From: Cordilura impudica
Taxonomy: Eukaryota; Arthropoda; Insecta; Diptera; Scathophagidae
Length of the DNA: 64,000 nt
Assembly (NCBI GenBank): GCA_963682025.1
Contig: OY821517.1
Coordinates: 94,113,946-94,177,945, forward strand
Reading direction: 5' to 3'
The first letter of the stretch is position 1. Each line of letters begins with the position of its first letter. The position numbers and the translations under genes are program-made. The notes under the pieces are model-generated. The model made no database searches. It saw only the letters and a list, made by a program, of their open reading frames with translations, and had not been told where the DNA came from. Positions 10,790-23,010 of this stretch are shown one piece after another.

Positions 10790-12339
10790 ATGTGCGCACG
10801 CGTGCATGAGCTGTAAAAATGTCGCTCGCGTTGAATTGTGATTATTTTTGTTTTACCTTTTCTACTGTTCAACACTGTCGTTGTTGCTGTAAAATATGTT
10901 AGCTGCTGCAGAAAAAGAGTTAAAAGAAAATAATTGAAAAAAACGTAATGAAAATATACCAAATGGCTAAAGTAGTAATAGAAGAAGAAAAGAAAAGAAA
11001 ATGTTAAACAAAACATGAAAAAAGTATTAAACACGGGAAAGTGGGAATAAAATAAAATAATCTAAATAAACTCAATGAGTGAGTTTGCAGTTTAAACCAA
11101 GCTTTTTAAAAGATTTACTCAATATTCAATTTGTAGTGTATGAGTTTTTTAATCAGCGCTAAAATAAACGCGTTTTTATTTATAAAGCAAATAATCATTT
11201 TTTGGGAAAAATTATACAATTTTCTATGTTTTTCGATAAATTTTTTATTATTATATTGTTTTTTTTTTTTTTTTTCATAAACCAGAATTTATAAAAATAT
11301 TAAAGAAAAGTTATTTATTTCATAAACCAGAATTTATAAAAATATTAAAGAAAAGTTATTTAAATATGCTGTCTAGTCCAAGTAAATGTTTATAACACTG
11401 ATAAATGATAAGAATATACAACAAATACCTTTTGAAACAACAGCTTTGAAAAGTCTGGAAATGTAAATGGAAGGTAAAACACTTAACAGCTTTAACTCAT
11501 TAATGTTCTTGACAAAGATCGAAAAAGAAATATTTTATACAACAAAAATTCCTAATTTTTATTAACTTGATGATATATATGGAAACTTATATTTATAGTA
11601 AACAAAAGGTTGTCCTAAACACCCTAAAAATTCATTAATAATTAAATGTTCCACCTTACTTAACTATAATATTTTCAAAAAATCATTAATAATTTACAAA
11701 GGTGGTATACCTTGAATATGGATTTAACTTCAACTTTAGTGGAGGTGTCATTTGGAAGTTATTACAAACGCCTTTATATTATAAATCGATTTACTAATTT
11801 CAAAATGTCGAAGGAAAAAATTATCTTTAGTTTAAAACAAAGATGTCGATGCTGAATGCATACACTCTTCTTGTACCAGATGTCATTAGTGAGTTCGAAA
11901 TACTAAACTCCATATTCAAAAATATAAAATCAAGTTAAAAACAATCCATCTTAAGTATTTCACACTTTTATTTATAAATCTGAAACAAACAAATTCACTG
12001 ATGAAATCTTTCATAGGTGTAGAGAAGAAAATCAGTAACAGTACATTCTTTTAAAAATTTTAAAATTATCGCTTCTCAAGATATTCAACAACAAAATTTA
12101 GATAATGTGATAATAAACTTTGACACGTCGCAGAAATATTTGTATATCGCTTTGTAAGTGCTGTCCCTAAGATTTAGTAAGTCAGATATCATTCAGAATT
12201 ATAGGCTAATAAATTGTTAAGATTACTTCAGTGAATTTTGTAGGATTTTTTTTCACCTTTCGCTGTGCCATAGCTTTACAAATTGTTAGAGCTAATTAGA
12301 TGTCCAAAATTAAATTGTTATATATAACTTAGTTTTGTC
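10790..12339. other. AT-rich DNA upstream of the minus-strand promoter
   Basis: No coding region recognised. Apart from a 43-base direct duplication at 11277-11361, nothing organised was seen. The frame at 10714-11034 overlaps the promoter on the same strand and is low complexity. Confidence 0.5.
11277..11361. repeat. Direct duplication, 43-base unit
   Basis: CATAAACCAGAATTTATAAA and the following bases through AAAGAAAAGTTATTT occur twice in succession without visible change, implying a recent local duplication. Confidence 0.9.
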
Positions 12340-12722
12340 AGATCAAGTATTTGTACCAAATTTTATCAGATTCGAAAGGCGGAGGGTCAAACTACAGGTC
12401 GGAAATATGAATACATTTTGATGAAATTTTTTTTCTGTTGGCGACAGAATTAATACTATTGAAACTGGTGATAATCTAACCTGCTTCCAATACAAATAAC
12501 CCCTTTGACATCGACTTAATTTGCCATGAAATCAAAATTATTGTATAGATACCGGTCAAATTGGGTTAATGTGTCTTTATCACATGCAATCAGTAGCCCA
12601 AAAAAACCATAAACCTGTAAAAAAAATCACATATTTTTCTCAAATTTTGTACAAGTTTTTGCAGTAAATAAGTGACTTCCCATTTAAATATATCATCCCA
12701 TATGAATTTTTCAGATCTAAAT
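12340..12722 (+). mobile_element. Helentron-like repeat, family A, diverged fragment
   Basis: Aligns with the body of family A: GGTCAAACTACAGGTCGGAA, then TTGAAACTGGTGATAATC, GACATCGACTTAATTTGCCA, CAAATTGGGTTAATG and CATATGAATTTTTCAGATCT in the same order as the full copy at 34402-35176. Both ends are missing. It directly precedes the jockey-like LINE. Confidence 0.75.
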
Positions 12723-12724
12723 CA

Positions 12725-15065
12725 CTAGGCCCTCGTTAATAGTTGCTGGCGATTTTAATGTCGCGGCTAATTTTCCCGATGGATCGTGTTTTGTTCAACA
12801 CAATCTCTAAAATGTGTATGGATGTGATCTCAAGCGGAGAACCAACATATTGGCCAACAGAAAGGAAAAAAATACCCGATTTACGATTTCGGAGTAACGA
12901 AGGATATCGCAAAAGAACTTGTGCATTGGAACTCTCGTCTAACCAAACACCCATTATTGTTACTATATCGAACCCCAAGAAATTGTGTCGCCATCTGCTG
13001 ATTTAACGCTTTCAAGTAATATTGATTGGTTGAAATACAAAAAGTTTCTTGGGACCCATTGCGCAGAAAGCTTTAAGCTAAGAACACCAGATGATATTGA
13101 CCTCTCGATTGTTAACTTCGAAAAAATCTCAAACTAGCTGCTCAACTTGCTACTAAACCCACTCGTCACACCACGTCAGATCTCTTAAGCTTAAGCCACA
13201 ACTGAGAGAATATACGAGGAACCTATGAAAACTGCTTGAAACACAAAGGAACTCCAAATTGAATAGATATCTCGAAAATCTAGATCAACAGATAAAACTG
13301 ATTACTCTTTGTGGCGTGCTACAAATAAACCTTAAGAGACCTGCCTTCCCTAAGAACGGAAATCGGAGGATGGGCTAGAAATGCAAGAGAAAAAGGAGAT
13401 CTGTTTGTTGAACATCAAAATGAAGTTTTTACTCCGAATATAACCACTAGTCCTATTGATGAGTTGTCAACTGTTACTCCACAGCATGGAGCAGTGTCTT
13501 TTGAGATTCGAGATACCGAAAAGGCTATTGTTGATTTAAACCCCAAAAGAGCATCGGAGATCGATGGGATCAGTAAAAAAACAATTTAAGAGTTACCACG
13601 AATAACATTAAGAATAATTCTGTTTATTTTTACACTCTATACCACTATGTGGTTTGGGTATAATGACTTTGTGCTGCTGTTTGTAACTAGACCCATCTTT
13701 AATTATACCGATCGAATCAGAATCACTTTCTGAGTTGATTTAACAATGTCCATCCGTCCGTCCGTCTGTGTGTCCATGTAAAGCTTTTAATCAAAAAGCA
13801 GGTCGCAAATATATAATAAAATTTGATAAAATTTGGTATTTGATATTTCTTCGGCTATGGGATGAACGCTATTGAAATTGGTGAGAATCGGTCCATGTTC
13901 AGACCTAGCCCCATACAAATTACCCCTATGAAATCGACATAAATTGCCATAAGATCTAAATTGTCATATAGATCTTACTCAAATTGGGTTTTGAATGCGT
14001 TCGTTACGTCCATTAATGGGTAGTCCAAAAATGATCCTTTTGGCCCCATATAGAGCTGCTTCCCGATCTTAAATCTATTAAAAAACAAAAATATTGCACT
14101 GATTCTTCTCAGATTTTGTTTGTATATAACACAGCATCACTGAGCAAGTTCACAGAACTTAAGTGCCATAAGAAGAGCTCTTGAAGAGAAAAAGTACTGC
14201 TCTGTACTTTTTATAGACATCTCCCAAGCCTTCGACCGAGTTTCTAACGAGTGCGTCCTCCATAAAGTTAAACAGTTGTTGCCCCGAACGCACATAAGCT
14301 AATGGCGAGCTAAATAATTAATAGAAAATTCTCTATACAAGAGACAAATTTTGTAAGCCCTCCACAGGTAATTAATGTTGGTGTGCCACAGGACAGGAAA
14401 ACACGTCGACCTTTGCGGATGATACTGCAATTTTAAGCATACACGAAAACCGCTCAACAGTATCTCTTCTTTTACAGAGCCATATTGAACAGCAGGAAGA
14501 TTGGCTAGATATGTGGAAGATTAAAATTAAATGAACAAAAGTGTATCCACGTAACTTCTACACTAAGAAGGGTGATGTGCCCTCAAATTTGAATTAGGAA
14601 CAGACTATACCTCAATATTCCTCTGCTAAATATCTCCGTCTACATCTTGATCGCCGGATCACCTGGAACAACCATATAGCCGCTAAATTAACACAAATAT
14701 AATTGAAATTAATCCAATTCACTTGGCTAACTGGCAAGAGCTCAAAGTTAAGACTTGGTTGTCAAGTTTTGATTTATAACTCGATTTTCAAACCCATTTG
14801 ATGCTATGGTATTCAGTTATATGGAACAGCCTCAGCTTTAAACACAGAAAGAATACAAAGATGCAAAAACATGATTTTGAGAATGATTACAGGCGCAACA
14901 TGATACGTGAGAAACTCACATTTGCACAGAGACTTAAATGTTTCTCTAGTAACATGCGAAATCACTAGATATAGGACAAACTATTTGAAAAAGCTAGAGT
15001 CTCACCCGTAACTTAATCAATAATCGTATCCACCAACGCTTAAGAAGAAGGGAGACTACTGATCT
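12725..15065 (+). pseudogene. jockey-like non-LTR retrotransposon (LINE), decayed
   Basis: Second open reading frame of a jockey-clade element, endonuclease plus reverse transcriptase, heavily mutated. The endonuclease is seen as AGDFNVAANFPDGS (GDFN codons at 12748-12759), followed by a linker with DWLKYKKFLG and DIDLSIVNFEKIS. Reverse-transcriptase motifs include EIDGISKKTI near 13558, ALEEKKYCSVLFIDISQAFD near 14172-14231 and FADDTAIL at 14412-14435, the catalytic YADD-type site. Multiple stops and frameshifts occur throughout. A family A copy (13625-14117) is inserted within the reverse transcriptase and seems to have replaced or lost about 250 bases of it. No poly(A) tail was identified at the 3' end, where another family A copy begins at 15105. 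Confidence 0.85.
13625..14117 (+). mobile_element. Helentron-like repeat, family A, inserted in the LINE
   Basis: Starts with CTCTATACCACTATGTGG and contains the (GTCC)n microsatellite at 13747-13770, then the family body to TTCTCAGATTTTGTTTGTAT, where it stops and LINE sequence resumes. It lacks the hairpin end. Its position shows that it arrived after the LINE. Confidence 0.85.
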
Positions 15066-15104
15066 TATAGGATGAAAAATGGATTTATATATAAACAATT
15101 TTTA

Positions 15105-15770
15105 TACCCTATACCATCATGGGGTTTGGGTATAATGACTTTGTGCTGCTGTTTGTAACTACCAAAAATATTTGACCTAGACCTTTTTTATTATACCGAT
15201 CGACTATGAATCACTTTCTGAGTCGATTTAGCGATGTCTCCATGTAAACCTTGTAATCAAACTACAGATCGTAAATATAAATATATTTTGATGGAATTTG
15301 GTATATAAGCTTTTACCGGCCATAGAATGAACACTATTGAAATTGGTGAAATTTGGTCCATGTTCAGGCCTATTCCCCATACAAATGGAACCTATGAAAT
15401 CGACATAAATTGCCTTAAGATCCAAATTATCATATAGATCTCAGTCAAATTGGGTTTGTATATGTTTATTATATCCATTAATCAGTAGTCCAAAAATAAT
15501 CCCTATAGGACAATTGTTAGTCATAGGCCCCATATAGAGCTGCTTCCCGACCTTCACTTAAATCTATCAGAAAACAAAAATATTGCACAGATTTTTCTCA
15601 AATTTGGCTTGTGCATATATTTTCAAAATATAAGTGACTTTACCAAATATGGTCAGGATGCGTCCATTTTTCGACCTAGTCCCCATATAAATATAGCTTC
15701 CGATATGAACTTTTTCATATGTGCAGCCAAAAAAAAATATTATTGGAATTTTTGTTATCAAGTTATCATT
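15105..15770 (+). mobile_element. Helentron-like repeat, family A, 3' truncated
   Basis: Starts ATACCCTATACCATCATGGG and follows family A to GAACTTTTTCATATGTGCAG and a little beyond. The microsatellite has been lost (AGCGATGTCTCCATG). The hairpin end is absent, ending in unrelated AT-rich DNA. The frames at 15228-15425 and 15567-15803 read through this repeat and are not genes. Confidence 0.85.
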
Positions 15771-15879
15771 GAAATAGAAATTAATTATTAAGGAAAAGGA
15801 CAATCCTATTCAATTGTTGCTAGTTTGATTAAGATAAGTGACGTATAATAAGTACGTGGTAAAATTATTATATATTATC

Positions 15880-16012
15880 AACAAGAGCCAAAGAGTCAAA
15901 TGTCTGCCGTCAAGCTTATTACAATATAATTAGAAAGTATCAGAATAAATTCACCATTAATAGCAAACCTGGTTCGGGAAGAAAGAAAAGTCCACATGAT
16001 GTTGATCGCAGC
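15880..16012 (+). pseudogene. Tc1-like transposase fragment, N-terminal
   Basis: IIRKYQNKFTINSKPGSGRK, followed by KSPHDVDR, reads from about 15921 to 16007. It matches the segment between the two DNA-binding subdomains of Tc1 transposases (consensus like 'I--KY---G-V--KPGSGRKRK'). Only this segment is recognisable. It lies between two family A pieces, so it may mark a Tc1 insertion into, or a junction between, family A copies. Confidence 0.55.
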
Positions 16013-16130
16013 CTAACCCCCATATAAAAGTATCATCAGTTATGAACTTTTTTATATCTACACTGTACAGGGAATAACAGTACCATTTAAATTCGGTTTA
16101 TCCTTATTTTCTATATTCAGTTAATGTTTC
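16013..16130 (+). mobile_element. Helentron-like repeat, family A, short fragment
   Basis: CCCCCATATAAAAGTATCAT, then GTTATGAACTTTTTTATATC and TATTTTCTATATTCAGTTA match family A near its hairpin end. The hairpin itself is absent. Confidence 0.65.
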
Positions 16131-17283
16131 AGCAAGATCAAGACTGTCTAAATTTTTTTTTTACTTATTTATTTTTTTTTTCGAAGTTGATATAAATCTG
16201 AAGGTTCTCTCAAAAAAATTTCAGTGAACAGACTGGAATAATATATATTGAGCGCTTTTGAATTTTAAGGTGTGGAAAGGAGTAAGCAACACTGTTCCAA
16301 AATCTTTTAGAGTTGCTGGCATAAAATAGCAGCCAGTAGTAGAGTGGTAGCAGTACTAGTTGATATTTTCATTTTTTTTTTTTTTTTTCTTTTTACTGTT
16401 TAGTATCGACGAAAAATGCCAAGTTTCTGGTTGTTTCTTGTGTATACAAATTTTGTATGCAAGTTGCGCGTGCGTCATAAAATGTTTCTGTTGACGTCGC
16501 CGAACTACAACTATTATTCTCTGCTCTGCTTAGTCGGCAGTATTCAATAATATATTCATAGAGCAAATACCAATGTACACAGGTTTTGTTGTTTGTTTAA
16601 TTTATTTTTTTATATCTTATTTGTTTCATTTGTATTTGTTTTTAAGCTCATATTAGCGGTATTTACTATATTTTTATAATTTGAGGTGGGGGTTGAAATT
16701 GTGTTTTTGGCATTTATTCATTCATTTAGACATATACCTTCATTGTGGTGGTAATGGAATTATGAGGTGATCTACTTTGGAAACAAAGTAATGATAAAAA
16801 AAAATATCAATAACTAAACATTAATTGCTTTTCAATAAAAAAAAAAAAAACTGAAAAATATATAATGATACTGCAAAAATATATACAAAAATTTTAACTA
16901 TATTACCTTGCACACTTCACCCTTAGGTATTTTATTGTTGACTTAATAAAATATGTTCTATGCAAACTTATATTCGAGATTAGCCTAACAGTTGATAATA
17001 TAACTCTTAGTGGATAATAAGTAGTTAATTTTAGCCTAAAAAATCTATTTTCAAATTACTTATATAGCATCAATGACTGCTAAAAAATGTACTTTTTGAA
17101 ATCAACAACAAAGGAAGCTATGGTTGGTGGAAACCTACTACAATGAGCTTCTGGATCATACGAGAATTTAAGTTGATCTTGTAGGGAAGATATTTATAGG
17201 GATAATGTCTTAGCATCTAAATTCCATCATGAATATCTTATGGCATACACTTCAGAATATTATTTTTAATCGATTGGTAGTAC
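16131..17283. other. AT-rich DNA without recognised features
   Basis: Homopolymer T and A runs are frequent (for example 16373-16388). A less AT-rich patch at 16440-16530 (GCGCGTGCGTC, GACGTCGCCGAAC) has no clear promoter geometry. No coding similarity seen on either strand. Confidence 0.45.
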
Positions 17284-17286
17284 TAA

Positions 17287-18072
17287 AGCCGATGGCACAA
17301 TGAATACGTTGTGTCCGATAAGTCGACTTATCAAACGTACTGGCCGTATTGCAAGGCACATAAAGTACGTCGTCGCCGTACGGCTAGAAATGAAATCAGC
17401 TGTTAATGTTGACATTTTTTATACAAATTAAAATTGAATTTGAAAGTTTGGATTTGTTTTGAAATAAAAATGGAAATGGAAGACACCCTTAAAATAGTGT
17501 TAAGCATTATATGTTTAAATGACGCGAAAATATCTGGAGATAATGGCGACTGATAATATAACAATTTTTTTTATTATAAGTGATTTACTATTATTTGCCT
17601 TTTTATGTAGGTCGAAGGTCGTGCCATCGAAAATGCTTTTGGAATTCTAACAGCACGATGCTTTTGGAATTCCACTGCAAATGAACCCCAAAAATGCAGA
17701 AAAATTGTCAAAGCAACAGTCGTTTTGTATAATTTCATAAACGTTCTTCCATCAAATATATAAGAAAAAATTTCATTACAAAGTTAAACTTTTGATTTAA
17801 ATCAATATTTTATTATAATATATATTTACTTACCATTCTGCCGTCAAGCTGCTGCACTTTATAATAACAAATATCAGCTGTCAAACGTACAATGTATACG
17901 TCGAAAGTTTAAAACATTTTAACTTCGACGTACGAACGCATTCGCCGTATGCGCCGTATTCGCCATAACGTGTTCATTCTGCCATCAGACATTGCGCATG
18001 CATGTAAACAACTTTTCTGTCAGTCGAAAAATTCGACTTATCGGACGCAACGTATTCATTGTGCCATCGGCT
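17287..18072 (+). mobile_element. PIF/Harbinger transposon, internally deleted
   Basis: 786-base element with near-identical inverted ends of at least 35 bases: AGCCGATGGCACAATGAATA at the left, and the complement of the same string at the right. It is flanked by TAA at 17284-17286 and 18073-18075, the three-base target duplication used by this superfamily. Inside is a remnant of the transposase 3' exon. The repeats include CGTTG-GTCCGATAAGTCGA, with GACGTACG-rich subterminal DNA (CGTACGAACG, GCCGTATGCGCCGTATTCGC). The size and gutted coding region make it a deletion derivative that would depend on an intact relative. Confidence 0.9.
17470..17763 (+). pseudogene. PIF/Harbinger transposase remnant
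   Basis: The last coding exon is open from 17611 to the stop at 17763, preceded by a splice-acceptor sequence ending TTTATGTAG. It reads VEGRAIENAFGILTARCFWN, later KCRKIVKATVVLYNFINVLP, matching the C-terminal end of the DDE nuclease of Harbinger transposases, where 'R-IENAFGIL--R' and 'IVKA-VVLHNF' are hallmarks. An ATG at 17470 opens MEMEDTLKIVLSI, resembling the start of such proteins, and stops at 17553. Everything between, including the first catalytic residues and the accessory Myb-like gene, is missing. Confidence 0.8.
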
Positions 18073-18656
18073 TAAGGATCGGCCAAGGTTAAGTATATTT
18101 ATTTTTTACCTTAAAATAATACAACTAATGTTCATTTAGTAATATGCATGGGCATATGAAATAAATAATTAGAAAACTAACTAATCAACAGAAATTAAAG
18201 GGTATTTATAAATTAAAAAACAAATAAATAAAAACATTATCACAGCAATACTACCAACGATCGTCAATATATAACAATAAACTAAACAGCAATATGCCAT
18301 AATATTTAATAATTGCACAATATTCTTGACAGAGAGGGATGTATATCAGATGGAAAGTAAATCGAAAGTAATAAGAAACTGGAGCTGTGTACGCGAAGAC
18401 ATAAACAAAACAATATTAACATAAACAAGTAGTGCGTTAAATTCGGCTGTGCCGAATTTTTAATACCCTCCACCCAATATTGGGAACTGCTACAACTTTG
18501 AAAATGTTGCCGATACTGAAAAATTAAATCCGAATACCATTTAATTGAAAGTTAATTGGTTTTCTTGTTGGCCGATTTCTATTAAAAAAAAAATGATCCT
18601 TAAAAAGGATTAATTACTATTTGAAAAATTTCATTATTTTTGTTTTGCTAGGGTAG

Positions 18657-19564
18657 AAAACCCCTAAGTACCTCATAGAACACCAATGAAATTCATTATT
18701 TACCGCAAACGGCATCATAATAATATCCAAAGTTTGATCCCAATAAGACTATTTTGAGACTTTAGAAGTCATGCGATAATTCAAAAAAAAAAAAAAAAAT
18801 CGAAGGATTGGATTAAAAAAGGAAAATTTAAAATAATTTTATTTAAAACAAAAAAACAGAAATAATAAAAACAGGTAAGAAACTGAAGAATGAAATTAAA
18901 ATTTTTAATTTTTAATTTTTCTTTATTCAGTTTGCATTTTTCCTTTTTCATTTTAATTTTTTATTTTTGATTTTTCATTATTCATTCTTCATTTTCACTT
19001 TTCATTTTCTATTTTTCACTTTTAATTTTTAATTTTTAATTTTTAATTTTTAATTTTTAATTTTTAATTTTTAATTTTTAATTTTTAATTTTTAATTTTT
19101 AATTTTTAATTTTTAATTTTTAATTTTTAATTTTTAATTTTTAATTTTTAATTTTTAATTTTTAATTTTTAATTTTTAATTTTTAATTTTTAATTTTTAA
19201 TTTTTAATTTTTAATTTTTAATTTTTAATTTTTAATTTTTAATTTTTAATTTTTAATTTTTAATTTTTAATTTTTAATTTTTAATTTTTAATTTTTAATT
19301 TTTAATTTTTAATTTTTAATTTTTAATTTTTAATTTTTAATTTTTAATTTTTAATTTTTAATTTTTAATTTTTAATTTTTAATTTTTAATTTTTAATTTT
19401 TAATTTTTAATTTTTAATTTTTAATTTTTAATTTTTAATTTTTTAATTTTTAATTTTTAATTTTTAATTTTTAATTTTTAATTTTTAATTTTTAATTTTT
19501 AATTTTTAATTTTTAATTTTTAATTTTTAATTTTTAATTTTTAATTTTTAATTTTTAATTTTTA
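18657..19564. repeat. Module 1: unique leader plus (AATTTTT)n array
   Basis: A leader of about 360 bases (18657-19020: CCCTAAGTACCTCATAGAAC through a region of ATTTTTCATT-type degenerate repeats) leads into about 78 copies of the heptamer AATTTTT (19021-19564), with a single eight-base unit near 19440. Confidence 0.95.
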
Positions 19565-21957
19565 AAAACCCTAAGTACCTCATAGAACACCAATGAAATT
19601 CATTATTTACCGCAAACGGCATCATAATAATATCCAAAGTTTGATCCCAATAAGACTATTTTGAGACTTTAGAAGTCATGCGATAATTCAAAAAAAAAAA
19701 ATAAAAAATCGAAGGATTGGCTAAAAATTATTAATATTAAAAAAGGAAAATTTAAAATAATTTTATTTAAAACAAAAAAACAAAAATAATAAAAACAGGT
19801 AAGAAACTGAAGAATGAAATTAAAATTTTTAATTTTTAATTTTTCTTTATTCAGTTTGCATTTTTCCTATTTCATTTTAATTTTTTATTTTTGATTTTTC
19901 ATTTTTCATTCTTCATTTTCACTTTTCATTTTCTATTTTTCACTTTTAATTTTTAATTTTTAATTTTTAATTTTTAATTTTTAATTTTTAATTTTTAATT
20001 TTTAATTTTTAATTTTTAATTTTTAATCTTTAATTATTAATTTTTAATTTTTAATTTTTAATTTTTAATTTTTAATTTTTAATTTTTAATTTTTAATTTT
20101 TAATTTTTAATTTTTAATTTTTAATTTTTAATTTTTAATTTTTAATTTTTAATTTTTAATTTTTAATTTTTAATTTTTAATTTTTAATTTTTAATTTTTA
20201 ATTTTTAATTTTTAATTTTTAATTTTTAATTTTTAATTTTTAATTTTTAATTTTTAATTTTTAATTTTTAATTTTTAATTTTTAATTTTTAATTTTTAAT
20301 TTTTAATTTTTAATTTTTAATTTTTAATTTTTAATTTTTAATTTTTAATTTTTAATTTTTAATTTTTAATTTTTAATTTTTAATTTTTAATTTTTAATTT
20401 TTAATTTTTAATTTTTAATTTTTAATTTTTAATTTTTAATTTTTAATTTTTAATTTTTAATTTTTAATTTTTAATTTTTAATTTTTAATTTTTAATTTTT
20501 AATTTTTAATTTTTAATTTTTAATTTTTAATTTTTAATTTTTAATTTTTAATTTTTAATTTTTAATTTTTAATTTTTAATTTTTAATTTTTAATTTTTAA
20601 TTTTTAATTTTTAATTTTTAATTTTTAATTTTTAATTTTTAATTTTTAATTTTTAATTTTTAATTTTTAATTTTTAATTTTTAATTTTTAATTTTTAATT
20701 TTTAATTTTTAATTTTTAATTTTTAATTTTTAATTTTTAATTTTTAATTTTTAATTTTTAATTTTTAATTTTTAATTTTTAATTTTTAATTTTTAATTTT
20801 TAATTTTTAATTTTTAATTTTTAATTTTTAATTTTTAATTTTTAATTTTTAATTTTTAATTTTTAATTTTTAATTTTTAATTTTTAATTTTTAATTTTTA
20901 ATTTTTAATTTTTAATTTTTAATTTTTAATTTTTAATTTTTAATTTTTAATTTTTAATTTTTAATTTTTAATTTTTAATTTTTAATTTTTAATTTTTAAT
21001 TTTTAATTTTTAATTTTTAATTTTTAATTTTTAATTTTTAATTTTTAATTTTTAATTTTTAATTTTTAATTTTTAATTTTTAATTTTTAATTTTTAATTT
21101 TTAATTTTAATTTTTAATTTTTAATTTTTAATTTTTAATTTTTAATTTTTAATTTTTAATTTTTAATTTTTAATTTTTAATTTTTAATTTTTAATTTTTA
21201 ATTTTTAATTTTTAATTTTTAATTTTTAATTTTTAATTTTTAATTTTTAATTTTTAATTTTTAATTTTTAATTTTTAATTTTTAATTTTTAATTTTAATT
21301 TTTAATTTTTAATTTTTAATTTTTAATTTTTAATTTTTAATTTTTAATTTTTAATTTTTAATTTTTAATTTTTAATTTTTAATTTTTAATTTTTAATTTT
21401 TAATTTTTAATTTTTAATTTTTAATTTTTAATTTTTAATTTTTAATTTTTAATTTTTAATTTTTAATTTTTAATTTTTAATTTTTAATTTTTAATTTTTA
21501 ATTTTTAATTTTTAATTTTTAATTTTTAATTTTTAATTTTTTAATTTTTAATTTTTAATTTTTAATTTTTAATTTTTAATTTTAATTTTTAATTTTTAAT
21601 TTTTAATTTTTAATTTTTAATTTTTAATTTTTAATTTTTAATTTTTAATTTTTAATTTTTAATTTTTAATTTTTAATTTTTAATTTTTAATTTTTAATTT
21701 TTAATTTTTAATTTTTAATTTTAAATTTTAAATTTTTAATTTTAATTTTTAATTTTTAATTTTAATTTTTAATTTTTAATTTTTAATTTTTAATTTTTAA
21801 TTTTTAATTTTTAATTTTTAATTTTTAATTTTTAATTTTTAATTTTAATTTTTAATTTTTAATTTTTAATTTTTAATTTTTAATTTTTAATTTTTAATTT
21901 TTAATTTTTATTTTTAATTTTTAATTTTTAATTTTTAATTTTTACTTTTTAACTTTT
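19564..21957. repeat. Module 2: duplicated leader plus long (AATTTTT)n array
   Basis: The leader of module 1 is repeated at 19564-19944 with only a few differences, including about 18 extra bases after CGAAGGATTGG. It is followed by roughly 2.0 kb of the AATTTTT heptamer to 21957. Occasional six-base or eight-base units appear, more often in the last 900 bases (for example near 21107, 21290, 21540, 21720). The edge decays into ACTTTTTAACTTTTTACTTT. Confidence 0.95.
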
Positions 21958-22774
21958 TACTTTGCTTAGGCCAATGTGACACGTGCAGTATTAATATACA
22001 CAAAACTGCAATTACTTCAATAATAAGAAGAATTACAACATATACAACATATCAGGAAACAATAAACACACTGAAAAACTTGATATTTTCAACAGTTTTT
22101 TCAAAGTTTCATTCATAACTCGTGACCGCTTTAACCGATTTTGACGATTTTAAATAGCAACTCCTTTGGGATATTTATAAACGATTTTATATAAAAGCGG
22201 ATGGTATAGCTTAGATATTGACGGCGTGATCGTGATTTCCACAGACAGACGGACAGATGGTTATCGCTAAATGAACTTCCCTTATTATAATGGTCAAGAA
22301 AATATATGGTTTGAGTGTCTGTGGAATTTATTTCGATGCATTACTAACGGAATGACGTACCTGCCACTGAGGTGTGGAGCATATAATTATAGAAGCAAAT
22401 ATTAACGAACTAAAGACTATAATTCAAAGTGATGGTCAACAAGATAAATGTTGACTTACAGATAAATTACTTGGTAATGTCGCTGGATTAGTTTACTAAT
22501 TTGCAGGCTTTTTGCATAAATGTAAAATAAAGATCAAACAAATCGTATCAATATTGCAACATGCAATATTAACATACTTTTAAAAACTGTTATGCAACTT
22601 AAAAATAAAGCTGTAACTTTGGTTTTTTTTTAGTATTTTAAAAGAAATCAAGTTTTTGAATATCGGTTATGAACTTTTGTTATGAAAAAAGCAACGAACA
22701 CAGAAAAATTTCGCTTATTGAAATATTCTAAATCTGAACAAATCTGTTATCGATTGGATCAACAGAACTTAATT

Positions 22775-23010
22775 TTTATATCCTCCATACCAATGTGCAT
22801 AGGATATATTTCAATTTGTCATTCCCTTTCTAATGCACCGAGAAATGTATTTGCGAAACATAAATTATATATATTCCTGAATCTTATAACAACTCCCATG
22901 TCCGTCCGTCTGTATGTTGATATCACGTGGATTCACAAAATAAAGTTTATCATTATTTCGAGGTGGTTGGTATTGAAAATAGGGCAAATGGGACATCATT
23001 GTACCAAGAC
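22775..23010 (+). mobile_element. Helentron-like repeat, family B, fragment
   Basis: TATCCTCCATACCAATGTGC, then TTGTCATTCCCTTTCTAATG, AAATTATATATATTCCTGAA and CATGTCCGTCCGTCTGTATG: the TATACCCTCC end and microsatellite of family B in forward orientation. The 159-residue frame at 22682-23161 runs through this repeat and is not a gene. Confidence 0.65.

Larger units (their letters stand above)
18437..22396 (-). mobile_element. Helentron-like repeat, family B, expanded by heptamer arrays
   Basis: The left end has a perfect hairpin at 18439-18459 (AAATTCGGC, loop TGT, GCCGAATTT) followed by TAATACCCTCCACCC. The right end, after ACAGACAGACGGACAGATGG at 22240, TTTCGATGCATTACTAACGG and GAGGTGTGGAGCATATAA (about 22370-22390), is the inverted counterpart of TACCCTCCACC. 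Hairpin, inverted subterminal motif and microsatellite come in the same order as in family A, so I treat this as a second Helentron-like family. Between 18.9 and 21.96 kb it is filled by heptamer arrays in two modules. That the whole interval is one element is inferred from matching ends. Confidence 0.55.

Noticed and set aside
10714..11034. 106-residue minus-strand open frame
   Set aside because: Phe/Tyr-rich low complexity, and it overlaps the better-supported promoter and leader of the 10588-10630 exon.
16440..16560. GC-richer patch considered as a promoter
   Set aside because: CATAAAATG and possible initiators do not have consistent TATA-to-start spacing on either strand, and no exon follows.
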